This document shows positions 1 to 8,969 of a stretch of 64,000 bases of DNA, in pieces (the first letter of the stretch is position 1; every line of letters begins with the position of its first letter). The DNA is taken from assembly GCA_015068235.1 (NCBI GenBank), contig SVKY01000002.1, forward strand, positions 41,870-105,869, in the 5' to 3' direction. Below the pieces are notes generated by a model. The model ran no database searches and had not been told where the DNA came from. It worked only from the letters and a program-made list of their open reading frames with translations. The position numbers and the translations under genes are program-made. Origin of the DNA: Oscillospiraceae bacterium. GTDB taxonomy: Bacteria > Bacillota > Clostridia > Oscillospirales > Oscillospiraceae.

Positions 1-573
1 TTGGAAAAATTCCGTGAATTTAAGCCCGATTTGGTGCTTTTGGATGTGATGCTTCCGGGGATGGACGGTTGGGGCGTTTGCCGTTCGATCCGTCAGGATT
101 CCAAAACGCCCATCATCATGCTTACCGCCAAGAGCGAAACTGAGGACAAGGTTTCAGGCTTGAAGCAGGGTGCTGATGACTACATTACCAAGCCCTTTGA
201 AATGCGTGAGGTTTTGGCTCGCATCGAGGCGGTTTTGCGCCGCAGCGGATTGGAGCCAGAAAGAGCATCACGCCGTTTGGAATTTGATAATTTGATCATC
301 GATATGGATGCCTTCGAGCTGACTGTGGGAGATAAAAAGGTCCCCACGCCGCCGAAGGAGATGGAGCTTTTGTTCCATCTTGCCTCCGCACCGAATCGTG
401 TTTTTACGAGAAACCAGCTTTTGGATGAGGTCTGGGGTTTTGACTATTTCGGCGACACTCGTACTGTCGATGTGCACATCAAGCGTCTGCGTGAAAAATT
501 GGAGGGAGCCTCCGATCAGTGGGAGCTAAAGACCGTTTGGTCGGTGGGCTATAAGTTCGAGGTCAACGCATGA
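1..573 (+). CDS. OmpR/PhoB-family response regulator (5' partial)
   Basis: DNA-binding response regulator of a two-component system. The visible protein begins inside the receiver domain: the phosphoacceptor Asp lies in LLDVMLPGMDG, the conserved Thr/Ser switch in IIMLTAK and the Lys in DDYITKPFE. A C-terminal winged-helix domain follows (RTVDVHIKRLREKLE, TVWSVGYKFE). The usual first ~40 residues, with the acidic DD pair, are missing, so the true start lies before the window and the TTG at base 1 is not a real start. Its stop overlaps the start of the kinase gene (ATGA), so the two are translationally coupled. The signal sensed is unknown. Confidence 0.95.
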   Translation: MEKFREFKPDLVLLDVMLPGMDGWGVCRSIRQDSKTPIIMLTAKSETEDKVSGLKQGADDYITKPFEMREVLARIEAVLRRSGLEPERASRRLEFDNLIIDMDAFELTVGDKKVPTPPKEMELLFHLASAPNRVFTRNQLLDEVWGFDYFGDTRTVDVHIKRLREKLEGASDQWELKTVWSVGYKFEVNA

Positions 574-1979
574 GGACAACATTTCGCCGCCAGGTCACGC
601 TCGTTTTGTGCCTGCTGATGATTGCATCACTGCTGATCGGCGTGTCCTTTGGGGTGCTGTTCGATCGATTTGTGGACACGGAGAAAAATCGCTCAATGAA
701 CTCAACGGCAAGCGCCGTCAGCAACATTGTTACGGCATATTCCGATACCTACCTTACGGATTGGGATTTCAGAACGAATCTGTCCGTGGCGGCAAATGCC
801 TCACAGAGCGATATTCTCATCTGTTCATCAAGCGGTGAGGTGCAGATCTGCGCCCGTGAGCTACAAAATTGCAGGCATATCGGAAAACGTTTGAGTGACG
901 CAGAAGTCGCCGCTGTTTTGCAAAAGAATACCAATATTTCTGCGGCTGCGATTTACGGCGAGGAGCGTGTTGCCGTTGCGCAGACGGTCAGAAATGCGAA
1001 AAATGAGCCGTTTTGCATCGTTTTGGTCTCTGTTCAGGAGTCTGCGATCTCGAAAATGACGGGTGCTCCCTTGCGCATCTTTTTTATGACAGCGCTTTTG
1101 GTCATGGCGTTTGTTTTGCTGATGACACCGTTTTTGACACGGCGTGAGAGCAAGCCGATTCAGATCATGGCGGCTGCCGCACGTCAAATTGCCCACGGAA
1201 ACTTGGATGTGCGTGTACCCACGGGTAACCGAGTTGAAGAGATCGAAGAGTTGGCGATCGCTTTTAATAACATGGCTGCTGCTGTGCAAAATTCCGAGAC
1301 GGTGCGCAAGGAATTTGTTGCCAACGTCTCCCACGAGCTGAAAACGCCCATGACCACCATTGCAGGCTATTTGGACGGCATGCTTGACGGTACCATTCCA
1401 AAGGAAAAACACAAGGATTATATGGAAATGGTTGCAAGCGAGGCGCGCAGGCTTTCCCGTTTGGTGCGCAGTATGCTTGATGCCAGCCGTTTGCGAGATC
1501 AGGGGATTTTGCCCGAGCAGCGGAAGAATTTTGATATCTGCGAAGCTGTTGGACAGGCGCTTTTGAGCTTCGAGCAGCGCATCAACCGCAAGGAGCTTGA
1601 CGTTGAGATCGACATGCCGGAAATGGGGTTGAATGTCAATGGTGAGCCGGAATCACTCACGCAGGTGCTGTATAATCTTTTGGACAATGCGGTCAAATTT
1701 GTCGATCATGGCGGAACACTCTCCATCCGTGTCAAAAAACAGGCAGAACGAGCTGCTGTGACCGTCGGAAACACAGGTCCGACCATTGCGCAGGAGGAGC
1801 TTCCGCTGATTTTTGACCGTTTTCACAAGACCGATAAGAGCCGCTCGTCCGATCGTGACGGTGTGGGCTTAGGCTTGTATATTGTAAAAACTACCATTAT
1901 GGCGCATGGCGAGGATATTTATGTAACCAGCCGTGACAACAAAACCGAATTTACCTTTACCGTAACACTCAGCAAATGA
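570..1979 (+). CDS. Sensor histidine kinase
   Basis: Membrane sensor kinase paired with the upstream regulator. Order of parts: N-terminal membrane helix (about residues 8-30), an extracytoplasmic sensor of roughly 130 residues, a second membrane helix (about 168-190), a HAMP linker, a HisKA dimerisation helix with the phosphoacceptor His in SHELKTPMTT, and an HATPase domain with an N-box (NLLDNAVKF) and a G-box (DGVGLGLYIVK). At 469 residues this is a normal length. The gene overlaps the regulator at ATGA and is followed at short distance by a membrane PDZ protein, which may belong to the same stress or envelope response. Confidence 0.95.
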   Translation: MRTTFRRQVTLVLCLLMIASLLIGVSFGVLFDRFVDTEKNRSMNSTASAVSNIVTAYSDTYLTDWDFRTNLSVAANASQSDILICSSSGEVQICARELQNCRHIGKRLSDAEVAAVLQKNTNISAAAIYGEERVAVAQTVRNAKNEPFCIVLVSVQESAISKMTGAPLRIFFMTALLVMAFVLLMTPFLTRRESKPIQIMAAAARQIAHGNLDVRVPTGNRVEEIEELAIAFNNMAAAVQNSETVRKEFVANVSHELKTPMTTIAGYLDGMLDGTIPKEKHKDYMEMVASEARRLSRLVRSMLDASRLRDQGILPEQRKNFDICEAVGQALLSFEQRINRKELDVEIDMPEMGLNVNGEPESLTQVLYNLLDNAVKFVDHGGTLSIRVKKQAERAAVTVGNTGPTIAQEELPLIFDRFHKTDKSRSSDRDGVGLGLYIVKTTIMAHGEDIYVTSRDNKTEFTFTVTLSK

Positions 1980-1993
1980 AAGGAGGGAGCATC

Positions 1994-2929
1994 ATGGACG
2001 AATTGACACCACTTGAACCGGAATATCGGGAAATTCCGCCCGAACAGCCACCGCAAATTCCATATTACTACGGCACCGGCGTGCAGATGCCACAAAGAAA
2101 GTCTAAGCTGCCCATGGTTTTGACCCTTCTGACGGTGCTAATGGCGCTGAATTTGGTCACTGTTGCGGTTTCTCTGTTTTCGGACAGCGAGCAGAACGAG
2201 CAAACACTACCACAGGACGATGTGCTTCTGCCAATCTATGATGCCGAGGCTTCGTTGAGTGAAAATTCGGACAAAAAAGAGCATACCAAATTAGAACTGG
2301 GTGAAAATCTGACCTTAAAGGGCATTTATGATCTTTACGCACCGAGTACGGTGATCGTTTCTGCGCAGACGGTGCAAGGCTTTTATACCGCTACGGGCAT
2401 GGTGCTGACGACAGACGGATATTTGCTGACTGATGCTGAGATTGCAGCGGCTTTGGGCGATCTGAGCGTCAAGCTGCATGACGGAACCAGCTGTGAAGCG
2501 GTCTTTGTCGGTGTGGATGATGCCAGCGAAACGGCGATTTTGAAGATCGATCGTGAAAATCTGACGACCGTCAGCCTTACCCCCGAACAGGAGCTGCATA
2601 CGCAGGAAATTTTGGAAAATATTTTGATGGATGTTCGATCGCCTGCCACTTTGCATATGGACATTTCTGAGGTGCCGAACCCCATCCGCATCTATTGGGG
2701 CTTGCCTGATGGAGTGATCATCAACCGTCTGCTCACCAATAGCAATGCTTATTTGGCAGGTCTGCGCCCGGGTGATGTTTTGCTGCAGATCGGAAGAATC
2801 GAGATCACCTCCGTCAGCGACTATTTGGAAGCGCTCAGCCGTCACAGTGCCGGTGAAACCGTGCGCATCTATCTATATCGAGGCGGCAGCACCTATTACA
2901 CCGATGTCTGCTTAGATGCAGAGTCATGA
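1994..2929 (+). CDS. Membrane-anchored HtrA-like pseudoprotease with PDZ domain
   Basis: 311-residue protein with a proline-rich cytoplasmic N-terminus, one membrane helix (about residues 40-62) and an extracytoplasmic part. The middle aligns by eye to the first half of an HtrA/DegP trypsin-like domain (TATGMVLTTDGYLLTDAEI, DASETAILKID), but the catalytic His position is an acidic stretch, the catalytic Asp is Glu-like, and the segment that should carry GNSGGP is absent. A PDZ domain closes the protein (GVIINRLLTNSNAYLAGLRPGDVLLQIG). The ORF track opens at 1976, but AAGGAGGGAG ends 3 nt before ATCATG, so ATG 1994 is the likely start. Likely role: peptide binding or sensing beside the two-component system, not proteolysis (inference). 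Confidence 0.8.
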   Translation: MDELTPLEPEYREIPPEQPPQIPYYYGTGVQMPQRKSKLPMVLTLLTVLMALNLVTVAVSLFSDSEQNEQTLPQDDVLLPIYDAEASLSENSDKKEHTKLELGENLTLKGIYDLYAPSTVIVSAQTVQGFYTATGMVLTTDGYLLTDAEIAAALGDLSVKLHDGTSCEAVFVGVDDASETAILKIDRENLTTVSLTPEQELHTQEILENILMDVRSPATLHMDISEVPNPIRIYWGLPDGVIINRLLTNSNAYLAGLRPGDVLLQIGRIEITSVSDYLEALSRHSAGETVRIYLYRGGSTYYTDVCLDAES

Positions 2930-2977
2930 ACAAAATCTCCTTTTTTCGCATACAATGGCGAAGAAAGGAGGTTTTTT

Positions 2978-3430
2978 ATGAACCCTTATGATTCACAAGC
3001 GGTTTCAGCCGTGTGGCAGCGTGTCAGGCAGGGTAGGGAAGTTGATGCCTTGGAACAGGCGCTTTCCGAGGCAATCGCCTTGGAGCACCGTGCCCAAAAT
3101 GCCTATCTTGCAATGGCAAGATGCGGTCATGGTGCATTGTTGCGATCCTTGGCTGCGCAGGAAGCGTGTCATGCCCGCAAGCTCAGTGCACTTTATTACC
3201 TTCTTTTTGAATGTCCACCGTGTCCTCAGAGGCAATGTCCACCGAAAATCGACGATTTTTGCGAGGCGGTGCGCCAAGCCTATCAGGGCGAGCTGATGGC
3301 AAGGCAGAGATATGGGCGCCTAGCAAAGAGCTATCCGGAGCATCGGGAGCTGTTTTGTTGCATTGCAAAGCAGGAAAAACAGCATGCCTGCCGTTTGCAG
3401 CAGCTCACAGAACACCTGCTTCGCCGCTGA
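2978..3430 (+). CDS. Ferritin-like domain protein (rubrerythrin-type fold)
   Basis: 150-residue protein with the repeated helix-pair pattern of ferritin-like di-iron proteins: a first half with EAIALEHRAQNAY and EACHARKLSAL, and a second half with GELMARQRYGRL and KQEKQHACRL. The Glu and ExxH residues fit a diiron or dimanganese site. A cysteine cluster (CPPCPQRQC) connects the two halves. It sits behind a strong AAAGGAGG site. No rubredoxin domain is present, so it is not a full rubrerythrin. A role in peroxide defence or spore coat is possible, but the substrate is unknown. The 3' end is followed by a MITE-like repeat. Confidence 0.75.
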   Translation: MNPYDSQAVSAVWQRVRQGREVDALEQALSEAIALEHRAQNAYLAMARCGHGALLRSLAAQEACHARKLSALYYLLFECPPCPQRQCPPKIDDFCEAVRQAYQGELMARQRYGRLAKSYPEHRELFCCIAKQEKQHACRLQQLTEHLLRR

Positions 3431-3440
3431 GTGGACCGAA

Positions 3441-3540
3441 CAATTCCGATTGATCGAACAGAACGTATCAACCACGGTAGGAGAGGGTCATGACCCTCCC
3501 CTACAATGCAAAACGAAACTCACCGGCTAATCGGAATTTG
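3441..3540. repeat. MITE-like palindromic repeat, copy 1
   Basis: Intergenic repeat bounded by CAATTCCGATTGATCG and CTAATCGGAATTTG, an imperfect terminal inverted repeat. In the middle is a near-perfect palindrome centred on GGGTCATGACCC (3478-3505). The same ends and core recur at 13675, 17704 and 61560. It has no coding capacity. It fills most of the gap between the ferritin-like gene and the OLE promoter. Confidence 0.85.
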
Positions 3541-3723
3541 GCGCTATACTGATTTTTACGATCCGGAAACGGTAATATGATGTCACTAACGATTTTGTAT
3601 ATTTTAGCGTATACGATGCTCGGTTTGCGCAGGGAATATGCAACATATTCATGATTTTTCTTAGAAATACGGGAATACTTGTAATATCAATGCAAAATAT
3701 ACAAACATTTTTTTGAATAGGAC

Positions 3724-3752
3724 TTGTATATTTCCTGAAAATATGTTATGAT
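3724..3752 (+). promoter_or_regulatory. Sigma-A promoter of the OLE RNA gene
   Basis: TTGTAT (3724-3729), 17-nt spacer, TATGAT (3747-3752). The predicted transcription start at about 3759 coincides with the GGTGGC that pairs with the 3' end of the RNA. Confidence 0.8.
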
Positions 3753-3758
3753 ACTTTT

Positions 3759-4369
3759 GGTGGCGCTGTATCCTAGTCAAAGGCCGCCGGTATCGAAGAA
3801 GGGCCTAAAAATCCTTTTAAGGGCATATCGATGAAGTCCCTGGTGCTTGCTTTTTTCGCCCAGATTAGGGTGGGTGCTGGGGGTTAAGGTTTTCGGGCGA
3901 GGCGCAATGGCATGTACCGACCGACCCGGATTCCGTGGAGACCTGTTATTGTGCGACAGACGCAAAGTATCATGTGTACCCGGACTGCGTACGAAACAGG
4001 AGTAGAACCTGCAAGGCGGTGCACAGAATCGTGTGCTGTGTGCAGTGTAGCCTGCCTTGCGTGGGTATGCGGGGATTGGGGAGTGAGGCGTTCGGGGCTG
4101 TGGCCGCAGCCGACGAGCGATATTGCCCCTTGAAACCATATCTGCAAAAGAGGATAGAACCGGCGTACGATGTTGTGGAAATCACCTAGGCTGTCTTTTT
4201 GCAAAGGGCAGGTAAAGGATTGCAGTGCGGACTAAGTGGCAATCGGGTAGCGGATGCGGTGACGCTCCGTCGAGGCTTCAAACGGAAACGGCTGCATGGC
4301 GACGTGCAGCAGCCGAAGGGGAAATCCAACCCGACCTAAGCCGTAAGATTAACTTTATCTGCTGCCACC
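3759..4369 (+). ncRNA. ole: OLE RNA (ornate large extremophilic RNA)
   Basis: Long gap without a credible ORF but with dense GC-rich helices. The 5' end GGTGGC (3759-3764) is complementary to GCCACC (4364-4369), which is immediately followed by a T-run, so the transcript is closed by its own ends and measures about 611 nt, matching the ~610 nt of known OLE RNAs. It has its own promoter. Immediately downstream is the gene for OapA, the membrane protein known to bind OLE RNA, and then dxs, tlyA, argR and recN, which is the described OLE neighbourhood. I identify it from size, context and end pairing; I could not run a covariance model. Known biology: a membrane-associated ribonucleoprotein linked to alcohol, cold and metal stress responses. 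Confidence 0.85.
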
Positions 4370-4397
4370 TTTTTTATAATATTAGGAGGGTCCTGCC

Positions 4398-4985
4398 TTG
4401 GCGAAAAACAGTGCCGAGCCACGAAGTAAGAAGAAAAAGAAAAAGAAGAATGGTAACGTTCGTTGGATCATCACGATATTTTTTGTGGCGGTTTTGATCT
4501 CCTCGACAATTTCGTTTTTGTCGTCCAGCTTGCTGGCTTCATCCGGTCTTGTCGAGGCATTTGTTGTCTTATTGGTCATTGTGATGATCGGTATTATTTT
4601 TGATATCATCGGTGTGGCGGTGATGTCCGCAGGGGAAAAGCCGTTTCATTCCATGGCATCGAAAAAACTGCCCGGCGCCCATGAGGCATTGACACTTTTG
4701 CGCAATGCCGAGAAGGTTTCGAGCTTTTGCAACGACGTTGTCGGTGATATCTGCGGCGTTGTTTCGGGCTCCGCTTCGGCGGTCATTGCGGTCAAGGCTT
4801 TGACGCAGGTGCAATCCGATACGGTCTCTCAGCTCATCATGTCGGCATTGGTCGCAGGTGTGACCATTGCGGGCAAGGCTTGCGGCAAGAATGTTGCTAT
4901 GAGCAGGAGTACGCAGATCGTCCTGCTTGTCTCCAAGCCGATTTATTATATAAAGTCTCTTTTCCGCCGTAAGCGGAAAAAGTGA
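4398..4985 (+). CDS. oapA: OLE-associated membrane protein OapA
   Basis: 195-residue integral membrane protein with a very basic N-terminus (a run of seven Lys), about four membrane segments (roughly 22-46, 53-78, 118-140, 146-165) and a basic C-terminus (FRRKRKK). It carries the family hallmarks IGIIFDIIGVA, EKPFHSMASKK and CNDVVGDICG; Asp113 and Asp117 in the last form the DxxxD motif known to matter for OapA function. The start is TTG at 4398, 8 nt after AGGAGG. The basic tails probably contact OLE RNA. It lies 28 nt after the RNA 3' end and just before dxs, so it is probably transcribed by read-through. Confidence 0.88.
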   Translation: MAKNSAEPRSKKKKKKKNGNVRWIITIFFVAVLISSTISFLSSSLLASSGLVEAFVVLLVIVMIGIIFDIIGVAVMSAGEKPFHSMASKKLPGAHEALTLLRNAEKVSSFCNDVVGDICGVVSGSASAVIAVKALTQVQSDTVSQLIMSALVAGVTIAGKACGKNVAMSRSTQIVLLVSKPIYYIKSLFRRKRKK

Positions 4986-5003
4986 CAGACAGGTTGTGTA
5001 AAC

Positions 5004-6845
5004 TTGAGATTATTAGAAACAATCAATTCCAGAGAGGATCTGCTGGCACTCAAGGACGAGCAGCTGCCACAGCTTTGTGACGAAATTCGACATTTTCTGA
5101 TCGATCATGTGGCAAAGACCGGTGGGCATTTGGCATCGAATTTGGGTGTGGTCGAGCTGACGGTGGCTTTGGAGCGTGTGTTTGACACGTCGAAGGACCG
5201 ACTGCTTTTTGACGTCGGGCATCAATCCTATGTGCATAAAATTTTAACAGGACGCCGTGAGGCGTTCGATACACTCAGACAGTTTGAGGGTCTTGCAGGC
5301 TTCCCGAAGCCGTCCGAGAGTGATACGGATGCGTTTGTCGCAGGACATGCTTCCTCGGCGGTTTCCACTGCCTTGGGTATGGCAAGAGCCAGAACGCTCT
5401 GCAAGGACGATTATCATGTCATCGCTTTGATGGGCGATGGTGCGATGACCGGCGGCTTGGCGTATGAGGGCTTGAACGATGCAGGTGAGAGCAATGAGCC
5501 GTTGATTGTGATTATGAACGATAACGGCATGTCCATCACGCCGAATGTCGGCGGTATTTCCAAGCATATGTCGGTTTTGCGCACCCGACCCGGCTGGTTC
5601 AGGATCAAACGAGCGTTCCGTGCGACCTGTGATGTGCTTCCGGGCGGCAGAGCGGTTTACCGTTGGTCGCATAAGCTCAAGGAGCGCTGGAAGCAGATGC
5701 TTTTGGGCTCGACACTTTTTGAAGAAATGGGATTTGACTATTATGGTCCCGTTAACGGTCATGACCTCAAGCGTTTGGATTATATGCTCAGGCTCGTGAA
5801 GAAGAGTAAAAAGCCCGTGCTTTTGCACGTGATCACGACCAAGGGCAAGGGTTATATCCCCGCAGAGGAGAGCCCCGATGTTTACCATGGAATCGGTGCC
5901 TTCGACCCCGATAACGGTATGCCGCTCGGCGGCGGCAAGGTCGGTTTTTCCGAAACCTTCGGAGAAACCATGTGCGAGCTTGCCGAGGAGGTTCCGAATT
6001 TGTGTACCGTCACCGCTGCGATGGTGCATGGAACGGGACTTGCGAAATTTGCAGAAAAATATTCTGACAGATGCTTCGATGTCGGCATTGCCGAGGGACA
6101 TGCGGTCAGTATGGCAGGCGGTCTTGCAAAGCAGGGCGCAGTGCCTGTTGTGGCGATTTATTCAACGTTTTTGCAAAGAGCCTATGACATGATCTTGCAG
6201 GATGTCTCTATGCAGAATCTGCATGTGGTCTTTGCGGTGGATCGGGCAGGGCTTGTCGGCAACGACGGCGAGACCCATCAGGGCGTTTTTGATATCGACT
6301 TCTTGCGTTCGGTGCCGAAGCTTCAGATCCTGTGTCCATCGAATCAGGCAGAATTGCGTCAAATGCTGCGCAAAGCGGTGCTTCACATGGACGGACCTGT
6401 TGCGGTGCGTTATCCTCGTGGCGGTGATGGTGCATTTACGCAGACCACAGAAAAAACAATTCTGCGTAAGGGTAAGGATATCACGCTTGTCGGCTACGGC
6501 ACACTGATCAACGAGGTTTTGGCAGCTGCAAGCTTGCTTGAAAAAGAGTGCGTTTCAGCCGAGGTTTTGAAGCTTGGCAGCGTCAAGCCTTTAGATATGA
6601 AGGAGATCACTTCTTCTGTCGAAAGAACGAAGCATTTGCTCGTGGCAGAGGAGTGCGTGGATCATGGCTGCGTGGGACATGAGATCGCAGCAGTTTTGAC
6701 ACAGCAGAAAATTGCTGCGAAAACCTGTTTTTGCAATCTCGGAAACGACTTTGTTCCCCATGGCAGCGTGAAGGAGCTTTATCGCTTGACCGAAATTGAT
6801 GCCGAAGCGATCGCAAAGGCAGCACGGGAGGTGCTCGGAAAATGA
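5004..6845 (+). CDS. dxs: 1-deoxy-D-xylulose-5-phosphate synthase
   Basis: Thiamine-diphosphate transketolase-family enzyme that joins pyruvate and glyceraldehyde 3-phosphate to give DXP, the first step of the MEP isoprenoid pathway. Visible features: GHQSYVHKILTGR, the ThDP-binding GDGAMTGG followed by N, then the pyrimidine-binding and transketolase C-terminal domains (DRAGLVGNDGETHQG, AVRYPRG). Its 613 residues are usual for the family. Translation starts at TTG 5004. It overlaps tlyA by ATGA and is the first enzyme gene of the OLE-linked operon. Confidence 0.97.
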   Translation: MRLLETINSREDLLALKDEQLPQLCDEIRHFLIDHVAKTGGHLASNLGVVELTVALERVFDTSKDRLLFDVGHQSYVHKILTGRREAFDTLRQFEGLAGFPKPSESDTDAFVAGHASSAVSTALGMARARTLCKDDYHVIALMGDGAMTGGLAYEGLNDAGESNEPLIVIMNDNGMSITPNVGGISKHMSVLRTRPGWFRIKRAFRATCDVLPGGRAVYRWSHKLKERWKQMLLGSTLFEEMGFDYYGPVNGHDLKRLDYMLRLVKKSKKPVLLHVITTKGKGYIPAEESPDVYHGIGAFDPDNGMPLGGGKVGFSETFGETMCELAEEVPNLCTVTAAMVHGTGLAKFAEKYSDRCFDVGIAEGHAVSMAGGLAKQGAVPVVAIYSTFLQRAYDMILQDVSMQNLHVVFAVDRAGLVGNDGETHQGVFDIDFLRSVPKLQILCPSNQAELRQMLRKAVLHMDGPVAVRYPRGGDGAFTQTTEKTILRKGKDITLVGYGTLINEVLAAASLLEKECVSAEVLKLGSVKPLDMKEITSSVERTKHLLVAEECVDHGCVGHEIAAVLTQQKIAAKTCFCNLGNDFVPHGSVKELYRLTEIDAEAIAKAAREVLGK

Positions 6846-7639
6846 AGCATAAGGAACGGCTGGATGTCCTGCTCGTCAGCAAGGGTCTGTGTGATAGCCG
6901 TAGCCGTGCGCAAGCGCTGATCATGAGCGGCGATGTATACGTCGCAGGACAAAAATGCGATAAGGCAGGCACGGCGGTCGATGTCGAGGCTGAAATTGAG
7001 GTGCGAGGAAATTCCTGCCCTTACGTCAGCCGAGGCGGCTTGAAGTTAGAAAAGGCACTGCGTGATTTTGGTGTGGATCCGACAGGCTTCGTCTGCTCGG
7101 ATTCCGGCGCATCGACCGGCGGCTTTACCGATTGCTTGCTGCAAAAGGGTGCGAAAAAGGTCTTTGCCATCGATGTCGGCTACGGACAGCTGGCTTGGAG
7201 CATCCGCACCGATCCGAGAGTGGTATGTATGGAGCGCACCAACATCCGTTACGTTACGCCGGAACAGTTGGGCGAGCCGTTGGATCTTTCCGTTGTGGAT
7301 GTATCTTTTATTTCGCTGAAGATCGTGCTTCCAACGATCAAGAATTTGCTAAAGCCGACAGGACAGATCCTGTGCTTGATTAAGCCACAGTTTGAGGCAG
7401 GCAAGGACAAGGTCGGCAAGAAGGGTGTCGTGCGTGATGCAAGCGTGCACGAGGAGGTTTTGCAGAACTTCTTGGCACTATCCGCACAGCTTGGTATGAG
7501 TGTACGTAATTTGACCTTTTCTCCGGTCAAGGGACCGGAAGGGAATATTGAATTTCTGGGGCATCTTTCGATGCTCCCTGAAGGTGCGATCGAGCCAGAT
7601 GTAAAGGCGTTGGTCGCAGCCGCCCATGAGACATTATGA
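6842..7639 (+). CDS. tlyA: TlyA/YqxC-family rRNA 2'-O-methyltransferase (hemolysin-like)
   Basis: 265 residues: an N-terminal S4 RNA-binding domain (RLDVLLVSKGLCDSRSRAQ, MSGDVYV) and an FtsJ-like SAM-dependent methyltransferase domain (VCSDSGASTGGFTDCLLQ, LSVVDVSFISLK). TlyA proteins 2'-O-methylate 16S and 23S rRNA. The gene overlaps dxs upstream and nadK downstream by ATGA, so all three are translationally coupled. Position between dxs and nadK/argR is the standard Firmicutes arrangement. Confidence 0.93.
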   Translation: MKHKERLDVLLVSKGLCDSRSRAQALIMSGDVYVAGQKCDKAGTAVDVEAEIEVRGNSCPYVSRGGLKLEKALRDFGVDPTGFVCSDSGASTGGFTDCLLQKGAKKVFAIDVGYGQLAWSIRTDPRVVCMERTNIRYVTPEQLGEPLDLSVVDVSFISLKIVLPTIKNLLKPTGQILCLIKPQFEAGKDKVGKKGVVRDASVHEEVLQNFLALSAQLGMSVRNLTFSPVKGPEGNIEFLGHLSMLPEGAIEPDVKALVAAAHETL

Positions 7640-8493
7640 GAAAAGTTGTTATGACCCCGAATCCGTATCGGGACAAGTATTTTAATTTTGCAAAGCAAGC
7701 GGAGCAGATCTTGAAAGAAGTCGGCATTGAGACAAAAACATGTCTTGCCTTCGATGTGGACAAGGCGTTTCGCCTGCCCGAAAATGTGAAGCTTTATAAT
7801 TTGCAGGAGGAGATGCGAGATGCTGATCTTCTGATCTGCTTCGGCGGTGATGGCACGATCCTGCACGCTTCAAAGGCTGCAATGAAGGCAGATATTCCGA
7901 TCTTGGGCGTCAATATCGGAACGATGGGCTTTATGGCGGAGCTGGAGAGCGGCGAGCTTGGCGAGCTACGACGTTTGGCAAGCGGTGAGTACACCGTGGA
8001 GGAGCGCATGATGCTCCATGTGGTCGCCGAGCATGAGGGTGAGGTCGTCTTGGTTGACGATGCGCTCAATGATGCGGTCATCACCAAGGGTGCCGTTGCA
8101 AGAACGGTGCAGATGTCCGTAGCCTGTGACGGTGTGGAGATCATGTCCTTCGGCGGTGATGGTCTGATCGTCTGCACACCGACGGGCTCAACAGCCTATT
8201 CCATGAGTGCAGGGGGTCCGATCGTTGAGCCGACGGCGCAGAATATCATCGTCACGCCGATCTGCGCACACGATATGCAGAGTAAGACGGTCGTGACAGC
8301 GCCCACACGCACGATCACCGTGGAGGTTGGGCGTATCGGACGTAAAAATGCGTTTTTGTCCGTTGACGGCGGACGAGCCTTGCGCTTAAATATGGCAGAC
8401 CGTGTGACGATCACGCAATCGAAGAATACTACGAAGCTGATGCATTTGAGTCAGCGCAGCTTCTTTGACGTTATTAAGAATAAATTTAGGTAG
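7636..8493 (+). CDS. nadK: NAD kinase
   Basis: ATP-dependent NAD+ kinase that makes NADP+. Signature motifs are visible: GGDGTILHA (phosphate-binding loop), NIGTMGFMAE, and TPTGSTAYSMSAGGP (NAD-binding). Its 285 residues are typical. ATGA overlap with tlyA; a 9-nt gap to argR. Confidence 0.95.
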   Translation: MRKVVMTPNPYRDKYFNFAKQAEQILKEVGIETKTCLAFDVDKAFRLPENVKLYNLQEEMRDADLLICFGGDGTILHASKAAMKADIPILGVNIGTMGFMAELESGELGELRRLASGEYTVEERMMLHVVAEHEGEVVLVDDALNDAVITKGAVARTVQMSVACDGVEIMSFGGDGLIVCTPTGSTAYSMSAGGPIVEPTAQNIIVTPICAHDMQSKTVVTAPTRTITVEVGRIGRKNAFLSVDGGRALRLNMADRVTITQSKNTTKLMHLSQRSFFDVIKNKFR

Positions 8494-8502
8494 GTATAGG
8501 TT

Positions 8503-8955
8503 ATGAAATCGAATCGACAGAAGAAGATTTTGGAGCTGATTTCCGAAAAGAGCATTGAAACGCAGGAACAGCTTCTCAAGGAGCTGCAAGACAGTGGCTA
8601 TAAGAGCACGCAGGCAACGATTTCACGTGATATCAAGGAGCTGCGTATCATCAAAACGCTTGACGGCTTCGGTGGATATCGTTACAGTGCGCCGCAGAAC
8701 CGTGAGGGTGAAAAATTTGATGCACGCTTCCGCATCATTTTCCGCGAGTGCGTGACCAGCATGGACTATGCGCAGAATATGGTCGTTATCAAGACCATGC
8801 CCGGCTTGGGCGCAGCAGCAGGTGCGAATATTGATGCGCTGCATATGCCGTCTGTGGTCGGAACGCTTTCCGGTGACGATACTGCACTCGTGATCATGCG
8901 CGATGCCGAGGCTGCAATGGATTTCTGCGAAGAGATCCGCAAAATGCTGGATTAA
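8503..8955 (+). CDS. argR: Arginine repressor ArgR/AhrC
   Basis: 150-residue transcription regulator of arginine metabolism. The N-terminal winged helix carries STQATISRDIKEL, and the C-terminal oligomerisation and arginine-binding domain carries GTLSGDDTALVIMRD. It lies in the nadK-argR-recN order common in Clostridia and Bacilli. No ARG box was obvious to me in this operon. Confidence 0.95.
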   Translation: MKSNRQKKILELISEKSIETQEQLLKELQDSGYKSTQATISRDIKELRIIKTLDGFGGYRYSAPQNREGEKFDARFRIIFRECVTSMDYAQNMVVIKTMPGLGAAAGANIDALHMPSVVGTLSGDDTALVIMRDAEAAMDFCEEIRKMLD

Positions 8956-8969
8956 AAGAGGGATAGGCT

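Noticed and set aside
3777-4204. Several ORFs on both strands (for example 3777-4139, 3884-4204, 3912-4133)
   Set aside because: They overlap each other in all frames inside the OLE RNA, have no ribosome sites, and look like random Cys/Arg-rich translation of structured GC-rich RNA.
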